From Codonopsis lanceolata (lineage: Eukaryota; Streptophyta; Magnoliopsida; Asterales; Campanulaceae): 64,000 nucleotides of DNA. Location of the stretch: NCBI GenBank assembly GCA_013146195.2, contig CM028379.1, forward strand, positions 85,364,156 through 85,428,155. Direction: 5' to 3'. A program made the position numbers and the translations under genes. The notes under the pieces were generated by a model that saw nothing but the letters and a program-made list of their open reading frames with translations, was not told the DNA's origin and did no database searches. Shown here one piece after another: positions 54,179-64,000 of the stretch. Position 1 is the first letter of the stretch; the number at the start of each line of letters is the position of its first letter.

Positions 54179-55249
54179 TGTGAGTGCCCCATTTTTAACC
54201 AGATCCGTGCTAGTGAAAGGCGGGGTGGTTTTAAAACTTTTTAAAGGGCGTGTAATACGCTCGGCCTCAATTGTGGACTCAAAATATAAATAACAGAGTC
54301 ACCATCTTTATTTTAAGGATAAACGAAGAAAAACCAAATATATCAGATTTATAAGAATTTGGAAGCTAAGTTACGAGTTGGGAAGGGGTTAGGCACCCAA
54401 CTCGCCCTTTCGGACTCAAAATAGATTTTTGGCTAAATATAATCATTTTATAAATTTAACAATTTAAATAAACCATTTAAAATATATAAAAATATATATA
54501 TGACAAAAGAAATAAATAAACTTACAACAGCCTCATTTTAGAGTTGCAAATAATGCCTATTAAAATTAGGCTATAATAACGACTTATTTTAGTGCTATTT
54601 ATACCTGAAATTTGAGCATTATAACGACTTATTTCATGACATATTATTATTTAAATAGAACTATTTTATAGACAAAATATTAAACAACATTAGGGTACCT
54701 ACCTCTTGAAGCGTGTGGGCTTTATCCCAGACCAAGTTCTCTTCTGGGCAGGCTTTAGGGTGTGCTCACTCTGTCTTTCAGGGAGAGGGAGTCTTTTTTC
54801 TGTTGTTGTTGTTGTTGTTGTCAGAATTCGAGCAACATAACTGCTCCTTTTGGTTGCTTTTCGCCTTGGGATCCAGGCGGCACAACTGCTTGCTTTTTAC
54901 TTGATCTTTTGTTGTTGTCGAGTCTGAAATCAGGCAGAGCAACTGCTTGCTTTTGTTGGATTTGACGTCTGGATTCGGGCAGGGCAAAAGCTAGCTACAG
55001 CAGTGTATTAACAAATTTGGGCATCGCCTATAGCCAAATCGGGCGCAGCGCCCAATTTGGCAAAGGCTTCTCCCCCTTTTGTTTTTCTTCCATTTTTGGC
55101 TACTTTCACCCCCTGTAATTCATTGTTTGTTAAATCTTCTGTCCTTTTACATTTTAAACCCTCTAACTTAACATCCATTAGTCCTTTTTGACAAGTCTTG
55201 ATATTTTATGGCATGTCATAAACATGGGTACGAAATTGGGGTTTCTACA
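54179..55249 (-). repeat. Older Tat LTR, about 1.07 kb
   Basis: On the minus strand it starts TGTAGAAACCCCAATTTCGT at 55249 and ends next to the decayed primer site. It has the GTTACGAGTTGGGAAGG block (54370-54390) shared by all Tat LTRs here, but is about 0.7 kb shorter than the Tat-2 LTR. It is inserted in the antisense ORF of Tat-4. Confidence 0.8.
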
Positions 55250-55983
55250 CAGCCACTCGCGGATCTGAGACATTTATTTGTTCAATGGGGCCTACACTCA
55301 AGTTATTCTGGCTGGTCATCGTCAGACCACATTTTATCTACCCTACCAGACCCTTCGTTAATTTGGCAGAGACCAAGTGATACTTGATGAGAACCGTCTT
55401 TTGATGGACATGGTAATTCTTGAGGGGAACGTGGGTTTCATTCATCATGGACTTGTGGGATATAGATCATCCTCAATGGGCCACAACCAACACCTTCTCG
55501 GAAAACATGTTCCTATCCCATGTTTATCTGATATGGATTCTCTTGGCTACCGAGGAGAATTCCCGAATCATTAGGCGTGTGTTTAAGGCAACATTGTTCA
55601 GGCAAGTCACAAGTGGCATTGATGCTCGGCTTATGGAGATTGGCAACGACCTTGAAAGTTCTGGGTTGGTGGTCCCTCTAGCCTTACAACATGAATTTCA
55701 ACGGGTGTACGGTCTTAGAGTATAGATGGCACGTGCTCCTGATGAGGCAGGGCCAAGCAATGTCCCCCCAGACTAAGCAATGCAGGGCGACGGAGTAATG
55801 CTCGACGGAGTAATGATCTGTGTGGCGATATTGCTGGCCCAAGTAACCCTACTAATTTATTTAATAGGGAAGCTGATGATGAGGATAAGGAAAGCTCAGA
55901 GGGTTCTCATCCAAGTGATGTCGAGGCATCTTTTGCACCTCGTAGGAGTATATGGTCTCGGTTGGGACGTCGTAGACGTTGAA
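55250..55983 (+). pseudogene. Tat-4 antisense ORF, decayed
   Basis: Three plus-strand frames carry protein-like pieces. One reads LPYQTLR, a TAA, then FGRDQVILDENRLLMDMVIL; with the TAA standing for a former Gln this resembles the RQFG-x2-Q motif of plant mobile domain proteins. Next come TNTFSENMFLSHVYLIWILL and GIDARLMEIGNDLESSGLVV (55480-55720). The last part, AGPSNPTN through DDEDKESSEGSHPSD and FAPRRSIWSRLGRRRR, matches the Tat-1 antisense ORF tail (AGPSNTT, GSHSDEN, APRRRGIWARLGRHRR). This identifies both as the same extra gene; the mobile-domain link is tentative. Confidence 0.6.
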
Positions 55984-56589
55984 GGGACCGTTTCAGAATA
56001 GTAGAGGTTGATGAGATTTTGGGTGATTAGGTGGTAGTGTAGGGTTTGTAAATGATTATCTTAATGTCTTATGTATGTATTCCCTGGTTGTACGAATGAA
56101 CCTTTTTATATTTTTGTTGTTTTATTTGAAATATTGTAAGCTTTGTAGTGGTTTTTCTTTCTGTCACTCAAGCAGGAGAATGTAATCCCTCTTCTGTAAT
56201 ATAATAAATCTTCCTCATACTTTAGTACATATTCGATCGCACCCGAAGGTTTCCTACGTTCCTCGTTACTGAGGCTCAGGTCGACGTAGTTCTTCCCCTA
56301 AGGGAATATTTTTGTTGAAGACCTACTGTCTGTTGAAAGTTGTAGGCTTGTTTTCTGTAGATTATATACCGGAGATTGTTCTCTCTTCTTCTCCGGGATT
56401 TTTTTTATTGTGCTCTACCTTTTTCCTAGACCGCCCTTTTGGGTTTTCAATCTAGCGAGCCCTTATCTCTCCTTGTATATTTTTTTTGGATGCTCTAACT
56501 TTTTCCTAGACCGTCCTTTCGGGTTTTCAATCTAGCAAGGTGAAGAGAGAAACAGTAAATTGGTCACTTAAGCACATCTTAATCTATGG
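55984..56589. repeat. Tat-4 3' region with two tandem repeat units
   Basis: Units starting at about 56412 and 56494 (GCTCTA-CTTTTTCCTAGACCG, then CGGGTTTTCAATCTAGC) correspond to the three units at 633-832. No coding sequence. Confidence 0.75.
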
Positions 56590-57700
56590 ATAGTACCGCT
56601 TGAGCTTGTCCATGTTGAAGGGTTGAACGAGACCTTCCCCATCTTGATTAGTGAGGAAAAACTGCGCCTCGTGACTGTATCTGTTTTACGATGTAAGGTC
56701 CCATCCATGGAGACTTCCATTTTCCCCTATTATCCACATAACTAGGGGGTTTTTCACGAAGTACAAGATCTCCTACTTGAATGCTTCAGCCTTTGATTTT
56801 TTTGTTGAAAGCTCGAGCTATTCGTTTTTGGAATGTTTAAGTGTGTTCTAAGGCTAGTAATCTTCGTTCATCTAACATGGCTAACTCATCATAGCGTTGT
56901 TTGATCCAATCAACCTCGGCTATATATGCTTTCATCACTATTCTCAATGATGGGACCTCAATTGCAATGGGTAATACTGCTTCCATGCCATAGGCTAGAG
57001 AATACGACGTAACCCCAGTAGGTGTGCGAACTAATGTGCGGTAGCCCCAGAGTGCTAACAACAATTTTTCAGGCTAGTCTCTTCTTGTTTCAGCTATCTT
57101 TCTGACAATGTTTTCTAATGTTTTGTTGGCTGCTTCGAAAGCACCATTGGCTTGTGGTCGGTATGGGGAGGAGTACGTTATGTCGTTGCACTATGAATTC
57201 GTCGAGCAGTCAGTTTACTTCTCACTCGAAGTGTGTGCCATTATCAGAGATCATTTCAAAAGGCAATCCATATCGATATATGATATTTGTCTTGATAAAT
57301 TCAGATACTTTCTTGGCATTTAACACTTTGTAGGAAGCAGCTTCTACTCATTTTGTAAAGTAGTTGATAGCTACTAGGACATACTCATGGCCATTTGATC
57401 CTTTTTGGTGAGCCAAACCTATGACGTCAATTTCCCATGTTAAGAGAGGTCATGGAGCTGTGTAGTTGTATAGTATATGTGGGGGATCATGATGTAGATT
57501 AGCGAAGCACTGGCATTTGTCACAGTGATGAACCAACTGAATACAATCAGTTTCTAACGTTCTCCAATAGTACCCTTGTCGAATTGCTTTCTTTTAAAGC
57601 ATATGCCCATTCATATGTGGCCCACAAGTACCACCATGTAGTTGGTCCATGACTCGTTTCGCCTTTTCCTGATCTATGCATAACAAATTTAGCCCTTGGT
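56590..57700 (-). pseudogene. Tat-4 integrase, heavily mutated
   Basis: The clearest piece, 56837-57064, reads LLALWGYRTLVRTPTGVTSY, AYGMEAVLPIAIEVPSLR and DERRLLALEHT, matching Tat-1 integrase. The core (57100-57480) and the HHCC region (57490-57700) are recognisable in DNA but split by stops and frameshifts. This is the most diverged integrase in the window. Confidence 0.85.
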
Positions 57701-58265
57701 AGTGTCGTTTATATAGACTACCTCCGCTGGTCACAAATTGCGATGCCCATCTTCATAGAGAGACTTTTCTTCTTTTGTCTAAATTTCACTGGATAGACTC
57801 CTTTTTGAAGTAGGTTCCAAATGTCTAAGTACCAGGGCTTATTGTCTTTTCCAGGAGTTGCATTAAATGTCAAGCAGTAAGCAGGAGTTATTTTGATTTA
57901 TGCTGGAACTTTGACCAACGAAGCTACGTTGCTAAAGCATCGGTAAGTTGATTTCTATCTCGTGGCAAATAATGGAACGAGATATCATCAAACTCTTTTG
58001 CTAAAGCTGTCAATTGAGCATGATATAATTGTAGCAGAGGATCTTGTGTTTTCTATTTCCCCTCGATCTGATTTATGATCAAGGTGGAATTACCAAAGAC
58101 TTCTAATTCTTTTGCTCCTCTTTGAAGAACTTCTTCTAGACCAGTGATGCAAGCTTCGTATTCGGTAGTGTTGTTTGAACATTCAAACTCCAATCTTATG
58201 GGCAAAGGAGTATGAGAATCTTCTTGATCAATTAGCAGGTCTCCTATGCCGAAACCTCATTTGTT
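57701..58265 (-). pseudogene. Tat-4 second RNase H, truncated
   Basis: DNA similarity to 1981-2560 is clear (for example AAACTCCAATCTTATGGGCA at 58184-58203 against the Tat-1 equivalent) but no long frame remains. It is cut at about 58265 by Tekay LTR sequence. Confidence 0.8.
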
Positions 58266-58634
58266 GTCATTTGTAGACTTAGTTTAATGTTGGGTTTCGG
58301 CTGTAACGTCACCGATGACTTGGTTTATAAATTGCTATATATTTATATTGCATGACAGGTGGTTTTGTTCTGCATGCCCAATGTTGCGTCACGTGATTTT
58401 AATTTTTGGACAAAGAGATTCATTATCTCTTTGGTTGTATTTAGTATGAGCTTGTTAGCTCGGGCACCACTGTATTTATGTTTCGCTTCCGCATGTGTTA
58501 AGGTTGTTGGTGTATCACTGTTATATCCTTACCCATTATTTGTTGTTTGCTTGTTGTTATTTGTGTTTTTGGTGGCACGACCTCGGGGTCTCGTCTTGGG
58601 ATCCAGGTCGGGCCGCCACAGTTGGTATCAGAGC
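58266..58634 (+). repeat. Tekay-type LTR end and tRNA-iMet primer binding site
   Basis: The last 355 bp of an LTR related to 35010-35365, ending GGGCCGCCACA at 58620. TGGTATCAGAGC at 58623-58634 is the classical primer site for initiator methionine tRNA. The outer part of the LTR is missing. Confidence 0.9.
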
Positions 58635-58736
58635 TATGTTTATAAGTTAGCTATCAGCCGGGATAGGTTCCTTGGCTTAGGGGGTTTGTTTTGTGTGATA
58701 GATTTATCATAACGTCGAGTGTTCTTGTAGGTTAAG

Positions 58737-59511
58737 ATGATGGATACTAGAGTTGTTAGTAACACCGGAGGTGGTGCAGGTAGAGGTGCCGATAGAGGTA
58801 CAGATGGTGATAGAGAGGCCAACAAAAACCGTCAACAAGAGATTCCTCGGCTACGGACACCGAAAGAGTAATTTGAGGCTATGGCTACTATGTATATGCT
58901 TGCTATGATGAATTAGATGAACCAAAGGGGATTTGGTAGGGTTGAACAACAACCAGGACCACAGCCAAAGCCACAACCAGAACCACAAGTTGAGAGACTG
59001 GGATTGGATGCTAAACATCATGGGGGTTCTATGCTTGAGAAGTTTGTGAAGCTGAAACCAAGACAGTTTGATGGGGAGTCGGATGCTTCCAAGGCTGAGT
59101 TATAGATTGAGCACCTAGAGAAGATATTTGCACCCTTGAGGTGTGATGATGAGCAGAAGGTTGTTTTGGCAGTGCTTAAGCTAGAAGGTGCTACAGAGCA
59201 TTGGTGGCAAGTGCTTAGAGAGAGTTGGGACATACTTAGAGTTCCCCACACATGGCCTAACTTTGTTCAGGAGTTTAGAGCTTCATATGTACCTGAAGTT
59301 GTTCAGGAAAAGCGGGAGAAGGAATTTCTTGACCTTGTGCAGGGAGGTATGTCCATATCACAGTATTCGGCTAAGTTCACAGAGTTAGCTCGCTATTGCA
59401 AGCACTTGATTCCGGACGAAGCTAAGAGGATGCAGAAATTTGTGAAAGGTTTGAGGACTGAGTATAGAAGGCAGTTGTTATCTTATCAGTTCGTGGAGTA
59501 TAGGAAGGCTG
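58737..59511 (+). pseudogene. Tekay-type gag
   Basis: It starts ATG at 58737 (MMDTRVVSNTGGGAGRGADR), then a Gln/Pro-rich stretch (EQQPGPQPKPQPEPQ in spirit, at about 58945-58990), then the retrotransposon gag domain: FVKLKPRQFDGESDASKAEL, IEHLEKIFAPLRCDDEQKVV, ATEHWWQVLRESW, WPNFVQEFRASYVPEVVQEK, GGMSISQYSAKFTELARYC and FVKGLRTEYRRQLLSYQFVE. Three in-frame stops (TAA near 58869, TAG near 58914, TAG near 59103) each stand where Gln is expected, consistent with C-to-T change. It is truncated at about 59511 before the zinc knuckle. Confidence 0.88.
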
Positions 59512-60446
59512 TGGGTCCCAACGGGCACAATAATAAGCTAGAAGGGGGGGGGTTGAATAGCTTATTATACACTTAAAAACTTTTGAGTAAGTTCTTTGAA
59601 AGATACTTACAATCTATTGAAAAGATTGAAGTAGCGGAAGACTTTCAATGTAGCTGTTTCAAGTCTGCCGATAAGGACTACCGGTAGATCTCTAACATGT
59701 TACTTAAGTTCTACTGTTTAAAGAATAAAGATAACTAAAGCAATAAGCAGTTCAAACAGTAGACAAACAGTAAAGAAATAACACAAGTATTTTGGGATGG
59801 TTCACACTATAAAGAGTGCTACGTCCACCACCAAGGCAGTCAACCTTGGATTTAAATAGTGCACTATGTTTTCCACTAGATCTATTACAAAGAATATTCC
59901 TAATGGATTGTGTACAAAATATTGACTTGTGTTTGGGGTCGAAGGAATTAAATATCTATATAAACAAGATATTTAATTCGTGCAGAAGTATAGTTAATGA
60001 ATGAATATCAACAAGAAGTAGAGAATAAATGTTGATGCACGACTTCTTGTTGTTGACGAGGACTTCTAGATCTGTTGATGATCTCTTGAATGCACTGAGT
60101 TGTAAGACTTGGAGTTATAGAGTTTCAGAGCAATCCTTTAAAGTGTTCGATCGATTTTGTACAGTGTTTTCTTCATTCTTCAATGGCAGTATTTATAGCA
60201 GGTGCACTTCAAAAAGATCCGTTGAAGAAGATGAAGACTTTAACAGCTCTATTATGTATGCATTAAATGCATGGGGCATCGATCAAGAAATTCGTCTTCT
60301 TCACGAGATATCTAGAGCGAGGGGAATGATTTACGAGATCTTCGAAAAGTGGGCAATCTAGATGTCGATCGAGAGTTGTTGCAGATAGTAGGTGACGATG
60401 CCTTTTCACTGTTCAGGCGAAAGTCTTCTTTTGGGAGCTGCTTCGG
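59512..60446. other. Unidentified 0.9-kb insert between Tekay sequences
   Basis: It begins near ATAATAAGCTAGAAGGGGGG and has an inverted AATAAGCTA/TAGCTTATT pair at its start. Sequences such as GGATGGTTCACACTATAAAG suggest a repeat family, but I recognise no LTR ends, terminal repeats or coding domain. Short ORFs (for example 60029-60361) have no family features. Confidence 0.4.
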
Positions 60447-63400
60447 TGTGGCGACCCGACCCGGATCCCAAGACGAAATCCCAAGGTCGTGCCGCCAGGG
60501 GAACAATTAACAACAAACAAGTAGCAAATAATGGGTAGGGCCATAACGGCGATACACCGACAACTCAAAACACATGCGGAAGCGAAATAAAATAAAACAG
60601 TGGCGCCCGAGCTAACAAGCTCAAACTAAAACAACCAAAGAGATAATTAATCTCTCGGTCCAAAAATTCGATTCGCGTGCCGCAACATTGGACACGTAGG
60701 ACAAACTCCATGTTATGCATTTCAAATATATAGCATAATAAAACCAAGTCATCGGCGAAGCTACGGCCGGAACCCAACATTAAACTAAGTCTAAGACTCT
60801 ACTCTAACAACTCAACGGCTAAAAACATGCCGGAGAACAAACATAATATTTAACTAGCAATATATCAAGCTAAACATCCACCAATAAACCAAGCGCGACT
60901 AAAACCAGTCGGCTACCAACAACATAAGTACTAACAATTATAAGTACTAACAACCAGAAAACATATGGAAGTTTAACTACCAATATACATCAAGCACGAC
61001 TTCTACTTGTCGGCTACCAAAAGAATAGGCTAACAACATAATTACAACATTTCAATTCACATAAAGGTTTGCTACCCAAACATGAAGTTTACATAACTTC
61101 ATCTTCCCAACGACCTCACCAAAAGCAAAATAAACATCTAAGTAGCAACCTTGCCAAAAGAATTCCTTGCCAACGTAACCTTCTCGATTTACTTGGATCC
61201 GCTCGCACGGCTCGGATCTAGGGAAAAACAACCAACAAATAAAAGTAAGTCACAATGACTTAGTAAGTTACTAACCATAACTTCCTACCATGGCATAATG
61301 CTCAATCATAAATAACATCATGCTATCGTCATGAATTAACCTTATACAAAATCATGTTATGGCATCCATGCTCAACATTAAATAAATATGTTATCATTAA
61401 AGTATAACATCTCATCATAAAACCATGTCAAGGCATTTTAGTCTTAACAATAATAATTTATACCTTTGGCATAAAACAACATTCCCATAATATTCATGTG
61501 ATAGCATATATGCTTAACAACATTAATCAATATGTTATCTATTAAGTATAACATGTAAGAAACCAAAACAAACATCATATCATATCCAATTCACCAAGCA
61601 CGTTATTCACTTAAGCACTTGTGAAACAATTCATATATAAGGGATATGATACCATTACCAAAATTCCTCCGCGCGTGTCGCTCCTGCAAAAACACGTGCA
61701 AAACCCTTATGTGCCCTCGATATCCCTCTCGTAGATATCGGCGTCCCGAGACGATCTCCGCTCGAGTTCCATAGTTATCAAAGTCATGTGTATTACTACA
61801 ACTAAGATAAACTACTTCCCCACCGTGGCCATCGATGGAGGGGTGTGTGCAACCCGGCACGGCGATCCATCGCGATCACGAATCCCATAATTCGTGAAGA
61901 CGATGTATCGACCCACCAAAGACTCAACAGACCGACGCCAGCTGGACTCAAAACCCAAGCACAAGTAATATATACTCATATGCTCAAACCAAGTAGGTAA
62001 ACACTCTACCATCAAACTAGTAATGCAATTTATCCACAACTAGCATAAATATCACAACCGAGAATCATATAAGCTCTCTTAATCAAGTGTGCTTCACACA
62101 CTTCAAAACTTCTTGGAGGCTCGACCTCCATGAATTCTACCCAATATTCCATAGGACTTAAAATTATAGCTCCTAGGATTCATACTAACCCAAAGGTTAA
62201 CTCCGTTGAGTTCAATCTAAGTTTTCCGAAAATTCAAGGAATAGAAGCTTAGGCTTCATCATCCCCCTATGTTCATAACTATCGCCAAAACCATAATCCC
62301 AATGTTCAATAAAATCATATAAACCCAACAAAATAATTAACAATGTAACTTAGAACAAATTAGCCATCTTGTGCATAAATTCATTCAAGTCACCATACCA
62401 ATCATAATTTCCATTTCATGATTAAATCATACAACATGGTTTAATATACTCTATTAAGCACATAAAACATATTAATCAAGCTCGCATCATCCATTTGCAA
62501 GCTAACACAAAATTAGGGCAAAACACCCTCCAAGTATCTCAACCAAACCAACATCAATACTCATGGATAATCAACATAATCAAGTTCAATAGACTAGTTA
62601 GAACATGAATTTCACATATGTCATGGTCTCACATAGGTCAATCAAGTTCTATCATTCAATTGGAAAACCTAGGGTTCATGCTTCTTCTACAACCCTAACA
62701 ATGGCTTCCATTGACCTCAAATAACACAAATGGTTGTTTCCCTAGGGTCAATGGAGCCCAAAAATCAAAGGAAGAGAGGTAGAAACTTACCAAAATTCGG
62801 CCTCCCAAACTGCCCAAACCCGAACCTAGAGAAGAAGTCGTTCTCTTCACTTCTCTCTCTTCAAACTCACGGGTTGAATGAGGAAGAAGACTCCCAGCTA
62901 TGGCTTCCAAGCTCAAGCCCTTCAAACCCTAGAATCGCCCCCTTTCAAGCTCTCTCACGGTCTTGGGCTGTTCGCGAGAAGCAAAGAAAAGATCGCAAAA
63001 GCCTGGCCGAACAAATGAGAGAGAAGCGGTGATTTGGTTTTTATATGAGGGATTAATTCCCCTAATCAAGTCACTAATTACCCCTAAATCTCTTAATAGA
63101 TGTTTAGGATTAAGATTAGGCTAATTAAGTGAGTTTAGGATAGGTTTAAAATGGGTTTAATGAGTAAAAAGTTCGGACGGCGCACAAAGCAAACAAAAAA
63201 AATCCGTAAGTGCGCCCAAGGACCCTTGCGGTCGCATCTGAAGAGGAAGTGATGCGACCGCGCATCACTTGAATTTCCACATTCCAAGTTTTCTTGTTTC
63301 CTTGCTCGGTCCGGACTCCCGCATGCATTCTCGAGTCCTTCCAAGCCAAAAATGGTCTACAAATCAACCTTAATATCCTCCAAATCATAACCAAAGCAAT

Positions 63401-63786
63401 CAAGCCTCAAACCTCAACAAAACAAGGCCAAGAACTCGAGGCGAGAACTCTCGAGCGACAGCCGAAAAAGTCAAGCGAGAAGGGTTAACGCTAGAATCAA
63501 ACTAGCAACCAAACCGACAATGCAACAAGCATCTAACCAATATCCAAGGCATGTTAATGATGTTATAAATGCCCTTTAACAATTATCCATGTGTTAACCA
63601 CATAAAACATAAACCCGAGATTCAAAGCATCTCGCGAAAGAAAAATGCATACGTGCATCTCAAACAACGTCAATGATCATGCTATTGACTCTAAACATAT
63701 ACGGGAGCTAAATGAACATATTCATGATGATTATAAGTGTATGAATCCATGCATAACACAAGCAAGCAACATTTCAGGGTTTTACA
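60447..63786 (-). repeat. Tekay-type LTR (3' LTR of the element at the right edge), 3340 bp
   Basis: On the minus strand it begins TGTAAAACCCTGAAATG at 63786 and ends GGGTCGCCACA at 60447. It is related to the solo LTR at 31323-35365 over much of its length (for example GGAGGGGTGTGTGCAA at 61836-61851 against its complement near 33940). It carries TGCGGTCGCA at 63227-63236 and TGCGACCGCG at 63253-63262. Short ORFs within it are not genes. Confidence 0.85.
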
Positions 63787-64000
63787 TTCTCCCCTACTTT
63801 AAGGAATTTAGCCCTAAATTCTTACGTAGTCATCAAACAAATGAGGATATTTCTCTCGCATCTCCAACTCGGTCTCCCAAGTTGCTTCCTCGATCTCGTG
63901 ATTCTTCCAAAGAACTTTCACCAATGGAATTTTCTTGCTCCTCAAAACTTGCTCTTTAGTGTCAAGTATCTTCACCGGCTGCTCGACATAAGACAAGTCC
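63787..64000 (-). CDS. Tekay/chromovirus integrase C-terminus with chromodomain
   Basis: The minus frame is open to the right edge. Visible residues are VEQPVKILDTKEQVLRSKKI, PLVKVLWKNHEIEEATWETE and MREKYPHLFDDYVRI, then a stop at about 63814. The VLW...EEATWETE pattern is the integrase-linked chromodomain of chromoviruses, thought to guide insertion into chromatin. Next comes a purine-rich stretch (minus strand AGTAGGGGAGAA, 63787-63798), which is the polypurine tract before the LTR. The rest of the element lies beyond the window. Confidence 0.9.

Noticed and set aside
55377..55574. Independent host gene at 55.3-56.0 kb
   Set aside because: The tail matches the antisense ORF beside Tat-1 and the position next to Tat-4 integrase is the same, so it belongs to the retrotransposon.
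60029..60361. 110-codon ORF in the unidentified insert
   Set aside because: No domain, no homologous segment elsewhere in the window, and it begins and ends within repeat-like sequence.

Overview
This is a transposon-dense stretch of a flowering-plant (probably eudicot) nuclear genome. The evidence is nested Ty3/gypsy retrotransposons of the Tat, Tekay/Del (chromovirus) and probably Athila lineages, a CACTA (En/Spm) DNA transposon, and exon fragments of plant genes with GT-AG introns. I see no gene that looks intact and functional, and no rRNA or tRNA gene. Two runs of exactly 100 N (3974-4073 and 44161-44260) divide the window into three contigs.

Contig 1 (1-3973) is the 3' half of a minus-strand Tat element (Tat-1): reverse transcriptase, RNase H, a second RNase H typical of Tat, integrase, tandem repeats and an extra ORF on the opposite strand. 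Contig 2 begins inside a large CACTA element (4074-20713). It carries a decayed TNPD-type transposase (about 7640-11243), a TNPA-type protein (11500-13550), and then exon fragments of at least four unrelated host genes, all on the transposase strand: a CLU/FRIENDLY protein, mRNA cap guanine-N7 methyltransferase, the meiotic protein HOP2, and the P4-ATPase ALA2. A reversed NPG-type TPR gene fragment and an orphan coiled-coil exon lie upstream of the transposase. The element ends in an array of ACAACGTT inverted repeats and a CACTACAACAAAAA terminus at 20713. It sits inside the integrase gene of a second minus-strand Tat element (Tat-2, 20714-30222), which keeps an 812-codon pol ORF, gag, a primer binding site and a 1.78-kb LTR.

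From 30223 to 55249 an older minus-strand Tat element is split by later insertions. A 4043-bp Tekay-type solo LTR with a perfect GGTCC target duplication (31318-35370) is followed by a plus-strand, internally deleted Tat derivative that keeps gag but lost most of pol (35490-42704). Next come more Tekay LTR sequence and a 1289-bp solo LTR with GTGGT target duplication. The segment 37074-44160 reappears as 44261-51420 on the other side of the N gap, most simply because two contig ends overlap and were not merged.

From 55250 the window holds a decayed minus-strand Tat element (Tat-4, with its antisense ORF), a plus-strand Tekay LTR/gag fragment, an unidentified 0.9-kb insert, and the 3' LTR and chromodomain-bearing integrase end of a minus-strand Tekay element that runs off the right edge.

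The most notable observations are: the gene-fragment-carrying CACTA element; a conserved antisense ORF in divergent Tat copies; a circularly permuted Tat insertion flanked by a 1.4-kb direct duplication; a TGCGACCGCA motif shared by unrelated LTR families; and small sequence differences that cluster at CAG/CTG sites and suggest consensus errors rather than real frameshifts.
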